Source of the DNA: Rhizobium pisi
Lineage (GTDB): Bacteria; Pseudomonadota; Alphaproteobacteria; Rhizobiales; Rhizobiaceae
Reading direction: 5' to 3'
Length of the DNA: 64,000 nt
Assembly: GCF_003938655.1 (NCBI RefSeq)
Contig: NZ_RJJT01000020.1
Coordinates: 59,211 to 123,210, forward strand
The translations under genes and the position numbers were made by a program. Position 1 is the stretch's first letter; each line of letters starts with the position of its first letter. The notes under the pieces were generated by a model. It saw only the letters and a program-made list of their open reading frames with translations. It ran no database searches and was not told where the DNA came from. Positions 42,870 to 51,750 of the stretch are shown here, one piece after another.

Positions 42870-42893
42870 GGCGCGCTTCGGAAGGAGCGCGCC
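42870..42893 (+). terminator. Hairpin after sigma factor gene
   Basis: GGCGCGCT and AGCGCGCC pair around an eight-base loop 33 bases after the sigma factor stop. A short T-rich stretch (ACATTTTCC) follows a few bases later. Probable terminator, though imperfect. Confidence 0.6.
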
Positions 42894-42932
42894 GCTTACA
42901 TTTTCCCACGGCGATGGGCTGCGTCATTTTCC

Positions 42933-42995
42933 TTGACAGCGTCGCCCTCCGCTTTATTCTATTATAAAGATTTATATAGCATAACTATGGAATTG
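42933..42995 (+). promoter_or_regulatory. AT-rich control region before amidohydrolase gene
   Basis: A TTGACA at 42933-42938 is followed by an AT-rich near-palindrome (CTATTATAAAGATTTATATAG, 42959-42979; 21 bases when counted with both ends, arms differing by one insertion) and CTATGGAATTG at 42985-42995. CTATGG recurs in CTATGGCATAG (45209-45219) before the IclR gene, so this may be the regulator's target. No ideal -10 spacing was found. Confidence 0.35.
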
Positions 42996-43104
42996 CAGTG
43001 ATGCGGTTCCCTGAGGCGCCATATCTAACTTCACCCTTCCATAACGACCCGCACACGGATGACGAGGAGTGATCCCGTCCGAGACTTCGAAAGGAATGCA
43101 TGCC

Positions 43105-44313
43105 ATGTCCGGCGATCAGGCGAAGAAGCCGCTTCTCCTCACCAATGTCAAACCGATGGCTTTCGGCGCGGACACATCCGAGGGGGTAATCGACATTCTC
43201 GTCAATGCCGACGGCAGGATCGCCCAGATCGGTCCGTCGCTTGCCGTCTCGCAGGATGTGACCCGCATCGACGGCAAGGGCGCCTTCATTTCGCCCGGCT
43301 GGGTCGACCTGCACGTGCATATCTGGCACGGCGGCACTGACATTTCCATTCGTCCGTCCGAATGCGGCGTCGAGCGCGGCGTCACCACGCTGGTCGATGC
43401 TGGTTCGGCTGGTGAGGCGAATTTCCACGGTTTCCGCGAATATATCATCGAGCGCTCACGCGAGCGTATCAAGGCCTTCCTGAACCTCGGCTCGATCGGT
43501 CTCGTCGCCTGCAACCGTGTTGCAGAACTCAAGGACATAAGGGATATCGATCTCGACCGCATCCTCGAAGTCTATGCCGAAAACAGCGAGCACATCGTCG
43601 GCATCAAGGTGCGCGCCAGCCATGTCATCACCGGGTCCTGGGGCGTCACGCCGGTAAAGCTCGGCAAGAAGATCGCCAAGATCCTGAAAGTGCCGATGAT
43701 GGTGCATGTCGGCGAGCCGCCGGCGCTTTATGACGAAGTGCTGGAGATCCTCGGCCCCGGCGACGTCGTCACCCATTGTTTCAACGGCAAGGCCGGTTCG
43801 AGCATCATGGAGGACGAGGACCTCTTCTATCTCGCCGAGCGTTGCGCCTCCGAGGGTATCCGTCTCGACATCGGCCACGGCGGCGCCTCCTTCTCCTTCA
43901 AGGTCGCCGAGGCGGCGATTGCGCGCGGGCTTTTGCCGTTCTCGATCTCAACCGACCTGCACGGCCATTCGATGAATTTTCCGGTCTGGGATCTGGCGAC
44001 GACGATGTCGAAGCTGCTCAGCGTCGGCATGCCCTTCGACAAAGTGGTGGAGGCCGTCACCCATGCGCCGGCATCCGTCATCAAGCTGTCAATGGAGGAC
44101 CGGCTTTCGGTCGGCTCGCAAGCGGAATTCACTATTTTCGACCTTGTCGATTCCGAGCTCGAGGCCACGGATTCCAACGGCGACGTCTCGGTTCTCAACA
44201 AGCTGTTCGAGCCGCGCTACGCGGTTATCGGCGCCGATGCCTTCGCCGCCAGCCGCTATGTGCCACGGGCACGCAAGCTCGTGCGCCATAGCCACGGCTA
44301 TTCCTACCGGTAG
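43105..44313 (+). CDS. Amidohydrolase/deacetylase-family metallohydrolase
   Basis: Amidohydrolase-superfamily TIM-barrel enzyme, 402 aa. The metal-binding His-x-His is in GWVDLHVHIW; the probable carboxylated Lys is in VGIKVRASH; later ligands are in VHVGEPP, THCFNG and STDLHGH. It resembles dihydroorotase-like deacetylases of unknown substrate. ATG at 43105 is preferred (AAGGA nine bases upstream); the in-frame ATG at 43096 adds three residues but touches that site. An IclR regulator gene lies convergently next to it. No substrate can be named. Confidence 0.8.
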   Translation: MSGDQAKKPLLLTNVKPMAFGADTSEGVIDILVNADGRIAQIGPSLAVSQDVTRIDGKGAFISPGWVDLHVHIWHGGTDISIRPSECGVERGVTTLVDAGSAGEANFHGFREYIIERSRERIKAFLNLGSIGLVACNRVAELKDIRDIDLDRILEVYAENSEHIVGIKVRASHVITGSWGVTPVKLGKKIAKILKVPMMVHVGEPPALYDEVLEILGPGDVVTHCFNGKAGSSIMEDEDLFYLAERCASEGIRLDIGHGGASFSFKVAEAAIARGLLPFSISTDLHGHSMNFPVWDLATTMSKLLSVGMPFDKVVEAVTHAPASVIKLSMEDRLSVGSQAEFTIFDLVDSELEATDSNGDVSVLNKLFEPRYAVIGADAFAASRYVPRARKLVRHSHGYSYR

Positions 44314-44335
44314 GATCCGCCGGGAGGGGTAGGGT

Positions 44336-45199
44336 TCAGCGGTTGCGCCAGCCCATCAGCTTTTCGATCCGTTCCGCCGAACTGCGCACATGCGCGGTAT
44401 AGTGGTTTTCGTCGGAAAAGGCCTTCTGCTCCGGCAGGACGATGGAGATGGTGGCGACGCACTGGCCGTCGCGATCGCAAATCGGCGAAGCGATGCAGGC
44501 GACCGCATAATCCGATTCCCCCGCCTGGATCGACAGGCGCGACTCAAAAGCCTTGCCGGCGGCTTCCGACAGGGTGCCCGGGTCGATCTCGGCACGGCCG
44601 GTCGGCGACGAGCGGGCGCAGCGCTTGAAGAGCTCGATGCGCTCATCCTCGGGCAGGTGGCCGACGAGCAGACGGCCCGAGGCCGTCCAGTTCAGCGGCA
44701 CACGCGTGCCGACGCGGGAGGCCACCTGAAAGTGGCTCGGGCCGTCGGCCATGGCAAGCACCAGCATATAGTCGCCGTCGCGGCCACAGACCTGCACGGT
44801 TTCGCCGGCTTGGCGGCAGAGATCGTGCATTTCGTGGGTAGCGATGCTCATGAAATCCAGCGATCGGGCATAGGCGAGGCCGTAATGATAGAGCCGTGCG
44901 CCGAGCCAGATCGAGCCGTCCGCCTGGCGCGTCAGCATGTTCTTTTCGACGAGATCGTCGACGATGACGTAGACCGTCGACAGCGGCGCCTTCACCGCCT
45001 TGGCAATGGCATATACGCCGGCCGGCGACCCCGTCTCGTAAAGATGATCGATCACCTGAAGCGCGCGGTCGATGCCGCTGACGCGCGCACGCCGCGCGCC
45101 CTTGCCACCGCTTTCATCGGCAACGCCCTCATCTTCGGAGTAAGCTTCGGGTGATGTCTTTCCGTCCAATTCCACGCACCTCATGAAAATCGCGGTCAT
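44336..45199 (-). CDS. IclR-family transcriptional regulator
   Basis: IclR regulator, 287 aa, with an acidic N-terminal extension of about 40 residues, a winged helix (VSGIDRALQVIDHLYE...AIAKAVKAPLSTVYVIVDDL) about 40-105, and a C-terminal effector domain. Met at 45184 is an alternative start. A CTATG-N-CATAG dyad lies ten bases upstream of the first Met, fitting autoregulation. It converges on the amidohydrolase gene, its likely target. Confidence 0.88.
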   Translation of the reverse strand: MTAIFMRCVELDGKTSPEAYSEDEGVADESGGKGARRARVSGIDRALQVIDHLYETGSPAGVYAIAKAVKAPLSTVYVIVDDLVEKNMLTRQADGSIWLGARLYHYGLAYARSLDFMSIATHEMHDLCRQAGETVQVCGRDGDYMLVLAMADGPSHFQVASRVGTRVPLNWTASGRLLVGHLPEDERIELFKRCARSSPTGRAEIDPGTLSEAAGKAFESRLSIQAGESDYAVACIASPICDRDGQCVATISIVLPEQKAFSDENHYTAHVRSSAERIEKLMGWRNR

Positions 45200-45509
45200 G
45201 TTACATTACTATGGCATAGAGGTCGCTGTGGCAAATCGCAACATCTTGTAGGTTGATCGCCTGGGCGGATGAGGCACCGGTGGAATCCTGGAGAGTTCGG
45301 CCTATGACAACCGATGACGAGGCTGCAGGCCTTTGCCGGCCCCTTATCCCGGATCATCCGTCTGGGCGAATGGTGCGCCCGGTGCCGAGGGCAGTACATT
45401 GTTCCCTCGTATCGAGACGTAGCCCTCAAACGACAAAGGCCGCCGCTTCATACGGCGGCAGCCCTTGACGGGGGCAGGGAGAGATCCCCAAACTGTTCAG
45501 ACGGCGTTG
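45200..45509. other. Intergenic region, IclR gene to small hypothetical
   Basis: No gene is supported in these 310 bases. It contains the CTATGGCATAG dyad at 45209-45219 beside the IclR start, and a hairpin (GCCGCC...GGCGGC, 45439-45459) followed on the minus strand by CTTTGTC, a likely terminator for the small gene at 45510. Short frames here lack ribosome sites. Confidence 0.5.
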
Positions 45510-45725
45510 TCAGCCGAAGCAGGGCATCGCCGGCAGATTGGCGCGGCTAGCAAGCGCGCCGATCATGTTGCCCACTGACGTCGGGCGCGGTTCGCGTTTA
45601 CCGGCAGCCGTCTCCAGGAGTTGCTTGAAGTCTTCAAGCTTCACGCCGTCGGCGCGCAACACCATGGCGATCAGGGGGTCGCGGAGGGCTTCGGATATCG
45701 TCAGGTCGTCTCTGGTCTTTCTCAT
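45510..45725 (-). CDS. Small hypothetical protein (71 aa)
   Basis: 71-aa soluble protein with a very strong ribosome site (AAAGGAGG) before the ATG. The sequence starts MRKTRDDLTISEALRDPLIA and ends NLPAMPCFG; the first half looks helical. I recognise no named family. It diverges from the TetR-family gene across a region with a 19-base dyad, so TetR control is likely. Confidence 0.75.
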   Translation of the reverse strand: MRKTRDDLTISEALRDPLIAMVLRADGVKLEDFKQLLETAAGKREPRPTSVGNMIGALASRANLPAMPCFG

Positions 45726-45818
45726 GGCTTGTCCTCCTTTCGTGGGCGGTCGCCCGTGTTCCACTCCCGCCGCCACGCCCTCGGCGTTGACTTTCGCGAT
45801 CTGTGGTGTTACCGGTAA

Positions 45819-45837
45819 GTAACAATGCAGTTGTTAC
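45819..45837. promoter_or_regulatory. Probable TetR operator
   Basis: GTAACAA-N5-TTGTTAC is a perfect 7-bp inverted repeat in the 127-base gap between the divergent small gene and the TetR gene. A wider, weaker symmetry (ACCGGTAAGTAAC with GTTACCGATCGGT) surrounds it. Typical placement for a TetR-type self-repressor. Confidence 0.6.
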
Positions 45838-45852
45838 CGATCGGTCACATTG

Positions 45853-46476
45853 ATGTCAAGGACTTCGTCCACAAAAAAATCAGAAACCTCGAATGAAATC
45901 TCCGCAGCCGTTTCAGAAGATCGCATCCCGCCGCGGGAGCGTATCGTCTCGACCGCCCTGGAGCTTTTCCGCGAGCATGGCATTCGCGGCATTGGTGTCG
46001 ATGCCATCGCCGACGCGGCTCTCACCAACAAGATGACGCTCTACCGGCATTTCGGCTCAAAGGACGAACTCGTCTGCGAGACGCTACGACGGGCTTCCGA
46101 TAAGGCGGGCGCCATCTGGCGCGAGCTGGAGGCGGAGTATCCCGGCAATCCGCGCGCCCAGTTGGATGCCTGGGTGGACATGCGGGCGCAATGTCTGAAC
46201 GGCGAGCCCGCCGGTTGCGATCTCGCCAACGCCGCCATCGAACTCAAGGGTGAGGGGCATCCCGCCCATGAGATGATCGAGCGGCACAAGGCCGAGCAGC
46301 GTGATCGCCTGGTCGCGCTCTGTTCGGCGGCCGGTGCGCGCGAACCCCAACTGCTTGCCGATACTCTGACGCTGCTCCTCGAAGGTGCGCGCGTCAGCCG
46401 CCAGGCCATGGGCGCCGATGGATGCTGCGGGCATTTCGCCAAGGCCTGCAGGGCGGCGATCGCCTCTTTCGCCTGA
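45853..46476 (+). CDS. TetR-family transcriptional regulator
   Basis: TetR repressor, 207 aa. DNA-binding domain about residues 28-75 (RERIVSTALELFREHGIRGIGVDAIADAALTNKMTLYRHFGSK), then a helical ligand domain with a Cys-Cys pair near the end (ADGCCGHF). ATG at 45853; a TTG just before is unlikely. The ligand is unknown; the divergent 71-aa gene is the nearest candidate target. Confidence 0.88.
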   Translation: MSRTSSTKKSETSNEISAAVSEDRIPPRERIVSTALELFREHGIRGIGVDAIADAALTNKMTLYRHFGSKDELVCETLRRASDKAGAIWRELEAEYPGNPRAQLDAWVDMRAQCLNGEPAGCDLANAAIELKGEGHPAHEMIERHKAEQRDRLVALCSAAGAREPQLLADTLTLLLEGARVSRQAMGADGCCGHFAKACRAAIASFA

Positions 46477-46542
46477 ACCGTTTCGGGAACCTTACCGTTT
46501 CGGCGTCGTTCTCCCGTGAGGGAGTGACATGGAGGCAGAGAG

Positions 46543-46731
46543 ATGAATTATGTCTATCTCAAGCACCTGTATGCCAAACGCGCGGAGCTCGAAGCCAAGC
46601 TGGAGCTTCACGATGCGCGCTATTGCTTCAGCGACGAGGAGGTTGATGACGGCACCGACAGCGATCTGCGCCAGCGGTTGAGCGAGATTTCCGAGGAAAT
46701 TGCCGCGTTGGAGAGCCGGCCGGGCCGCTAA
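46543..46731 (+). CDS. Small hypothetical coiled-coil-like protein (62 aa)
   Basis: 62 aa, charged and rich in Leu, Glu and Lys, likely two helices (AKRAELEAKLELHDAR and RQRLSEISEEIAALES) around an acidic DEEVDDGTD turn. GAGG lies eight bases before the ATG. It follows the TetR gene by 66 bases. No known family. Confidence 0.65.
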   Translation: MNYVYLKHLYAKRAELEAKLELHDARYCFSDEEVDDGTDSDLRQRLSEISEEIAALESRPGR

Positions 46732-46778
46732 TGCAATGTAAAGGCGTGCGCGGTTTTGCGCCCGGATTGCGCAAGACC

Positions 46779-47216
46779 TTAATCGCCGGCGCTGAGGATC
46801 TCCATCGTCCGCTCGTCGAATTCTCCCTGATAGAAACGCTCGATCGCCCGGTGAAAGGGCGAGCCGTGATCGCTGATCGCGGCAAACAAGGTCATCGACG
46901 AGCGTAATTTGAGGTCGTCGGGCGAGCCGAGGATCTCATGCGCGGATCGGCCGCGAACGGACAGAATTGCTTCGACGCAGCGCAGCAGCCGGCTCGAGAG
47001 AATGGGATCGGCGAGATAGGCGGCCGCTTCCTCGGCCGAACGGATCGCGTATTTCTCGGCCATCGGCGAGGTGCCGAGACCGGCGAGCTGCGGGAAGATG
47101 AACCACATCCAGTGGGAGGTCTTTCGTCCGGCCTTCAGCTCCGAGAGCGCCCGCTCATAGACGCCGTTCTGGGCGTCGATGAAGCGGTGAAGATTGTAGT
47201 CGACATCACCGGCCAT
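46779..47216 (-). CDS. DUF1810-family protein
   Basis: 145-aa soluble protein with the DUF1810 hallmarks LHRFIDAQNGVYERALSELKAGRK, SHWMWFIFPQLAGLG and EKYAIRSAEEAAAYL. Members are widespread and sometimes named calpastatin without evidence; the biochemical role is unknown. It stands alone. Confidence 0.88.
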   Translation of the reverse strand: MAGDVDYNLHRFIDAQNGVYERALSELKAGRKTSHWMWFIFPQLAGLGTSPMAEKYAIRSAEEAAAYLADPILSSRLLRCVEAILSVRGRSAHEILGSPDDLKLRSSMTLFAAISDHGSPFHRAIERFYQGEFDERTMEILSAGD

Positions 47217-47287
47217 GGTCCTTTTCCCTTTCCTGCTGTCGATGCAGCCTGGGCCAAGGTTTCCATGCCCGGCGGTACTTCTTGCGG

Positions 47288-47602
47288 TCAGCAGACCCTT
47301 TCGGCGTACGGGCTGCTGTCACGGCAATGGCCGTAGGTCTGATGATGCGGCGTGTTGTCGCCCGATGTGGCCGCAATGGCCGATGTCGTCATCGGATCCG
47401 TATTGCCGGATGAATATGCGGCAAACCCGGCAAAGCTCAAGACAAGCAGCGCTCCGACCACGACAATGCGCTCGAAGCCCGAAAGTTTCTGGGCGCTGAC
47501 ATGTTCCACATAGTCGCGCTCGCCCAAGCCGGAGGTCTCGTCCTCTTTCACATGGAGGGTCACCATATCCTGGCGACGGGTCAAATTTTCACGATCTGTC
47601 AT
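47288..47602 (-). CDS. Hypothetical single-pass membrane protein
   Basis: 104 aa from ATG 47602, with AGGAG eight bases upstream (the frame is open further). An N-terminal charged cytoplasmic part of about 45 residues precedes one membrane helix (about 48-64, VVVGALLVLSFAGFAAY) and a short tail with His-His, and two Cys (HCRDS...AERVC). No family recognised. Confidence 0.65.
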   Translation of the reverse strand: MTDRENLTRRQDMVTLHVKEDETSGLGERDYVEHVSAQKLSGFERIVVVGALLVLSFAGFAAYSSGNTDPMTTSAIAATSGDNTPHHQTYGHCRDSSPYAERVC

Positions 47603-47839
47603 TTCAAATACTCCTGCAACGCATGCGGAGCCGGATCCTAAGAGCAAACCTCTTACCCTCATGCCGAGCCCACTCCTCATGCGAGCAGCATGTGTGTCTT
47701 CGATCGTGGCAATTGAAGAGGCGATCTGCAAACTCAGTGTTCAAAAAATCGTCCTAATAAATGCAAAATATCGTGAAGCTCTGGCTCGTTGGAACGATCC
47801 GGGGTAGGTCAGGAGATCACCTTCCATCTGGATCGTCCC

Positions 47840-49210
47840 ATGAGCAAATCCTACGGCGCGATGTCGGTCGCGCAGCTTTCCACTCTGATTCAAGGCGGTG
47901 CGGCCGATCCGGTCGACGTGGCCGAGGCGGTCTTCGATTCCATCGCGCATTATGCCGACAAGGCCGTGTTCACCATGCTCACTGAAGGCCGGGCTATGGA
48001 GGAAGCGAGCGCCTCCTCGAAACGCCTGCGGGAAGGGCGCTCGCTCGGATTGCTGGACGGCATTCCGATCGCCTGGAAGGATCTTTTCGATATCGAAGGT
48101 CTGGCGACGACAGCCGGTTCCGTCGTCCTGGCTGGGGATGCACCGGCCAAGCACGATGCGACCGTGGTCGCTTTGCTCAGGCAGGCGGGCATGGTCGCCG
48201 TCGGCCGCACTAATATGAGCGAATTCGCCTTTTCCGGCCTCGGCATCAATCCGCATTACGGCACGCCGATCAATCCGCGCAGCACCGATCTCCCGCGCAT
48301 TCCGGGTGGTTCGTCCTCCGGCGCGGGCGTGGTCGTCGCGGCCGGGCTGGTGCCTGTCGCCATGGGTACGGATACCGGCGGCTCGGTGCGCATTCCCGCC
48401 GCCTTGAACGGTATCGTCGGCTACAAGGCGACACGCGGCCGGTATGCGATGGAAGGCGTCTATCCGCTGGCAAAAAGCCTGGATTCACTGGGGCCGCTCT
48501 GCCGTACCGTCAGGGACGCCGTCTGGATCGACGCGGCGATGCGCGGCGTCACCGCGCCCAGTGTCGTCGAGCGTCCCTTGCAGGGTATGGAACTCGTCGT
48601 GCCTGAAAATATCGTCTTCGACGGGGCCGAACCTGGCGTCGTCGCCGCGTTCGAGGCAGCATTGGAACGTCTTCAAAAGGCGGGCGCCAATGTTGCCCGC
48701 ATCGTCATCCCGGCCTTCAACGAGATTTTCGATCTGATGACGCGATACGGTCCGCTGGTGACGGCGGAGGCTTTCGCGCTTCACCATGAGCGCTTGGCAG
48801 GACCGGACGCCGACCGCATGGACCGCCGCGTCGTCATGCGCACTCGGCTTGGAAGCAAAACGACGCTGCCCGATTACCTCAGAATTCTCGAAGCGCGCAG
48901 CCGCCTCATCGCCGATGTCGAGCGTCTCGTCGGCGACCGCCTGATCGCCTTTCCCTCCGTTGCCCATGTCGCTCCTCCGATTGAACCGCTGGAGCAGGAC
49001 GATGAGCTGTTCTTCGCGACGAATAACAAGACGCTGCGCAACACCGCGCTCGGTAATTTCCTCGACTGGTGCGGCGTCTCCATTCCCTGCGGCACCGGTG
49101 AGGCCGGGATGCCGGTCGGCCTGCTGCTTTCGGCGACTGCCCGTCGCGATGAAGCGCTGCTCGGCACGGCGCTTGCCGCCGAGGCGATCATCCGCGACGA
49201 TTTTGCCTGA
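47840..49210 (+). CDS. Amidase (amidase-signature family)
   Basis: Amidase-signature hydrolase, 456 aa from the ATG at 47840; a TTG at 47789 is in frame and neither start has a strong ribosome site. The Ser-cisSer-Lys triad is visible: Lys80 in PIAWKDLFD, the Ser cluster 158-160 in GGSSSG and Ser182 in DTGGSVR. It resembles stand-alone GatA-like amidases rather than tRNA amidotransferase, since no gatB/gatC adjoins. Substrate unknown. The isomerase-like gene follows 65 bases later. Confidence 0.87.
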   Translation: MSKSYGAMSVAQLSTLIQGGAADPVDVAEAVFDSIAHYADKAVFTMLTEGRAMEEASASSKRLREGRSLGLLDGIPIAWKDLFDIEGLATTAGSVVLAGDAPAKHDATVVALLRQAGMVAVGRTNMSEFAFSGLGINPHYGTPINPRSTDLPRIPGGSSSGAGVVVAAGLVPVAMGTDTGGSVRIPAALNGIVGYKATRGRYAMEGVYPLAKSLDSLGPLCRTVRDAVWIDAAMRGVTAPSVVERPLQGMELVVPENIVFDGAEPGVVAAFEAALERLQKAGANVARIVIPAFNEIFDLMTRYGPLVTAEAFALHHERLAGPDADRMDRRVVMRTRLGSKTTLPDYLRILEARSRLIADVERLVGDRLIAFPSVAHVAPPIEPLEQDDELFFATNNKTLRNTALGNFLDWCGVSIPCGTGEAGMPVGLLLSATARRDEALLGTALAAEAIIRDDFA

Positions 49211-49275
49211 ATTTGCAATTGACCGACGGGATTTAGTTGCCATTGATGGCATGAGGAGATCTCGGAGGGCAGCAC

Positions 49276-50136
49276 GTGCAGGTTTTGCAAAACGGACGTT
49301 TCGCGGTTTCGACATGGTCGCTGCATCGACTGCTTGGCGCCGTTTATGCCTATAGTCCCGATCCCGGCAAAAGTGCCGCGCCGAAAGAGCCCTATGGTCC
49401 CGGTGCGGCTGCGCTGATCGATGTGCCGGCGGCGCTGGCGGCCCGCGGCATCAACCGGCTGGAGGTCTGTTCCTTCCATCTGCCGAGCCTCGATGCCGCT
49501 TATCTCTCCGAACTGCGCGGTGCGATGGCGTCGTCGAACGTGCTCTTCCAGACGCTGCTCGTCGAGGACGGCGATCCGAGCCATCCCGAGACGGCCGAAC
49601 GCGACGTCAAATGGATGGCGGAATGGATCGATATTGCTGCTGCTCTTGGAGCGCAGAGGATGCGCGTCATTGCGGGCAAGCAGAAGCCGACGGAGGCAAA
49701 TCTCGCCCGCGCCGCCCATCACCTGAACTGGCTGGCCGACAAGGCCGAAGGCAGCGGTGTGCGCGTCGTCGTCGAGAACTGGTTCGACTTGCTGCCGTCG
49801 CCCGTCGAAATGAACTGGCTGCTGGACCGGCTGGACGGCAAGGTCGGGCTCAACGGCGACCTCGGCAACTGGGCGGCGCCTGCGAAATATCAAGGCCTCG
49901 CCGATATCATGCGCCGGGCGGAAATCTGTCACGCCAAGGCTGATTACGGTACTGCCGGCCTCGATGCCGAGGATTACCGCAAGTGCCTGGAGATGTGCGA
50001 AAAGGCCGGCTACGCCGGCCCCTTCACGCTGATCTACGACTCGCCCTTTTTCCCCGATGAATGGGACGGCATCCTGCTGCAAAAGCAGTTCATTGAGGAT
50101 TTCCTGCGAGAGGCGCCGGCAGTCAGGACGGCTTAG
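49276..50136 (+). CDS. Sugar-phosphate isomerase/epimerase-like TIM-barrel protein
   Basis: 286-aa AP-endonuclease-2/xylose-isomerase-like TIM barrel. Visible strand motifs are RLEVCSFHLPS, MRVIAGKQ, RVVVENWFDLLPS with its metal Glu, LNGDLGNW and ICHAKADYG. It starts with GTG at 49276, seven bases after GGAGG. It could act on a sugar or inositol derivative; sequence alone does not decide. Convergent with the choline sulfatase gene. Confidence 0.78.
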   Translation: MQVLQNGRFAVSTWSLHRLLGAVYAYSPDPGKSAAPKEPYGPGAAALIDVPAALAARGINRLEVCSFHLPSLDAAYLSELRGAMASSNVLFQTLLVEDGDPSHPETAERDVKWMAEWIDIAAALGAQRMRVIAGKQKPTEANLARAAHHLNWLADKAEGSGVRVVVENWFDLLPSPVEMNWLLDRLDGKVGLNGDLGNWAAPAKYQGLADIMRRAEICHAKADYGTAGLDAEDYRKCLEMCEKAGYAGPFTLIYDSPFFPDEWDGILLQKQFIEDFLREAPAVRTA

Positions 50137-50140
50137 AAGA

Positions 50141-51655
50141 CTACTCCTGACGCGGGAACCTTTGGCTTTCCTCGAGCACGTTCAGGTCCATGTGGTTGCG
50201 CATATAGCGTTCCGAGGCTTTCTGCAGCGGCTGATAATCCCACGGATAATAGGCGCCGTTGCGAAGCGCCGCGTAGACCACCCAGCGGCGCGCCTGGCTT
50301 TCGCGCACGGCTGCGTCGAAATCGGCAAGGTTCCAGCGCCGGCTTGCCTGTTCGGTGAGCCGCGCCAAGGTGTCGGCATGCGAGGGATCGGTCGCCAGAT
50401 TGTCGCGTTCTTCGGGATCGGCATCGAGGTCGAACAGCATCGGCGGGTCCTTCTCGCAGAGCGAGAGCTTGTATCGCCCGTCCCTGATGCAGACGAGCGG
50501 CGCTTCGGAGCCTTCTGCGGCATATTCCATCGGCACGGGACCGCGGCTGCCGATGCCTTCGGCGAGTGCTGCGAGATCCCAGCCCTCGGTCCATGGTTTC
50601 AACGAGGCGATATCGATCCCGGCGAGGCCGGCGAGCGTCGGCGTTACATCGAGCGTGGAGACCGGCCGATCGATGCGTCTGGGCTTCCAGCCGGGAACTG
50701 AGATCATCAGCGGAACGCGGGCCGATCCTTCGAAGAAGTTCATCTTGAACCAGAGCCCGCGATCGCCGAGCATGTCGCCATGGTCGGACGCGAAGAGGAT
50801 GATCGTGTTTTCGGCCATGCGGGTCCGCTCCAGGACGGCGAGGATTTCACCGATCTTCTCGTCGACATAGGAGATATTGGCGAAATAGCCTCGTCTTGCC
50901 CGCCTGATCTGCTCCCGGCTAATGTCGAAAGCATCGTGGTCGCAGGCTTTCATCAGCCGCTGCGAGTGCGGATCCTGCTCGTCGAAGGCGATCGGCGCAA
51001 CCGCCGGATCGAGCGCCGAGCAGTCCTCATAGAGATCCCAGAATTTGCGGCGCGCGACATAAGGGTCGTGCGGATGGGTGAAGCTGACGGTCAGGCACCA
51101 GGGGCGTTCGTCGTGGCCGCGCGAGAGATCGAAGAGCTTGCGCGTAGCGTGATAGGCGACCTCGTCGTCATACTCCATCTGGTTGGTGATCTCTGCAATG
51201 CCGGCGCCGGTGACCGAGCCCAGATTGTGATACCACCAGTCGATGCGCTCGCCGGGCTTGGTATAATCGGGCGTCCAGCCGAAATCAGCCGGGTAGATAT
51301 CCGTCGTCAGGCGTTCCTCGAAACCATGAAGCTGGTCCGGGCCGACGAAATGCATCTTGCCTGATAGTGCTGTCTGGTATCCGGCGGCGCGCAGGTGATG
51401 CGCATAGGTCGGGATGTCGGAGGCGAATTCCGCAGCATTGTCATAGACGCGTGTCCGGCTCGGCAATTGTCCGGACATGAAGGACGCCCGCGCAGGCGCG
51501 CAGAGCGGGCTTGCCGTATAGGCGTTCGTGAAACGCACGGAGCGGTCCGCCAATGATTTTAGATGCGGCGCATGAAGAAAATCCGCGGGACCATCCGGGA
51601 AGAAGGTCCCATTCAGCTGGTCCACCATCAGGATGAGGATATTGGGACGCGTCAT
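50141..51655 (-). CDS. betC: Choline sulfatase
   Basis: Type I sulfatase, 504 aa, hydrolysing choline O-sulfate to choline and sulfate. Metal-binding Asp12 (LMVDQ), formylglycine-forming Cys52 in LCAPARAS (the CxPxR consensus), LSGKMHFVGPDQ, and SDHGDMLGDRGLWFK with later metal ligands. The C-terminal RRWNLADFDAAVRESQ region is typical of BetC. It diverges from a LysR regulator across a 95-base gap with a perfect operator-like dyad. Unlike S. meliloti betICBA, no betB or betA gene is next to it. Confidence 0.93.
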   Translation of the reverse strand: MTRPNILILMVDQLNGTFFPDGPADFLHAPHLKSLADRSVRFTNAYTASPLCAPARASFMSGQLPSRTRVYDNAAEFASDIPTYAHHLRAAGYQTALSGKMHFVGPDQLHGFEERLTTDIYPADFGWTPDYTKPGERIDWWYHNLGSVTGAGIAEITNQMEYDDEVAYHATRKLFDLSRGHDERPWCLTVSFTHPHDPYVARRKFWDLYEDCSALDPAVAPIAFDEQDPHSQRLMKACDHDAFDISREQIRRARRGYFANISYVDEKIGEILAVLERTRMAENTIILFASDHGDMLGDRGLWFKMNFFEGSARVPLMISVPGWKPRRIDRPVSTLDVTPTLAGLAGIDIASLKPWTEGWDLAALAEGIGSRGPVPMEYAAEGSEAPLVCIRDGRYKLSLCEKDPPMLFDLDADPEERDNLATDPSHADTLARLTEQASRRWNLADFDAAVRESQARRWVVYAALRNGAYYPWDYQPLQKASERYMRNHMDLNVLEESQRFPRQE

Positions 51656-51705
51656 GGAATTCCTCTTTTGCTATTTGAGGAATTTATTGAAGCGCCTATC
51701 ATTGT

Positions 51706-51721
51706 AGCTGTAAAGACAGCT
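51706..51721. promoter_or_regulatory. Dyad AGCTGT-N4-ACAGCT between betC and its regulator
   Basis: A perfect 6-bp inverted repeat with four-base spacer in the divergent gap, followed by a T-rich run. Likely the LysR-type regulator's binding site, overlapping the control of both genes. Confidence 0.5.
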
Positions 51722-51750
51722 TTTTTTGATGGGTGACCAAAGGAATTTTT

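Noticed and set aside
45196..45468. Short frames on both strands in the IclR upstream gap
   Set aside because: No ribosome sites, poor codon use, and they overlap an operator-like dyad and a terminator.
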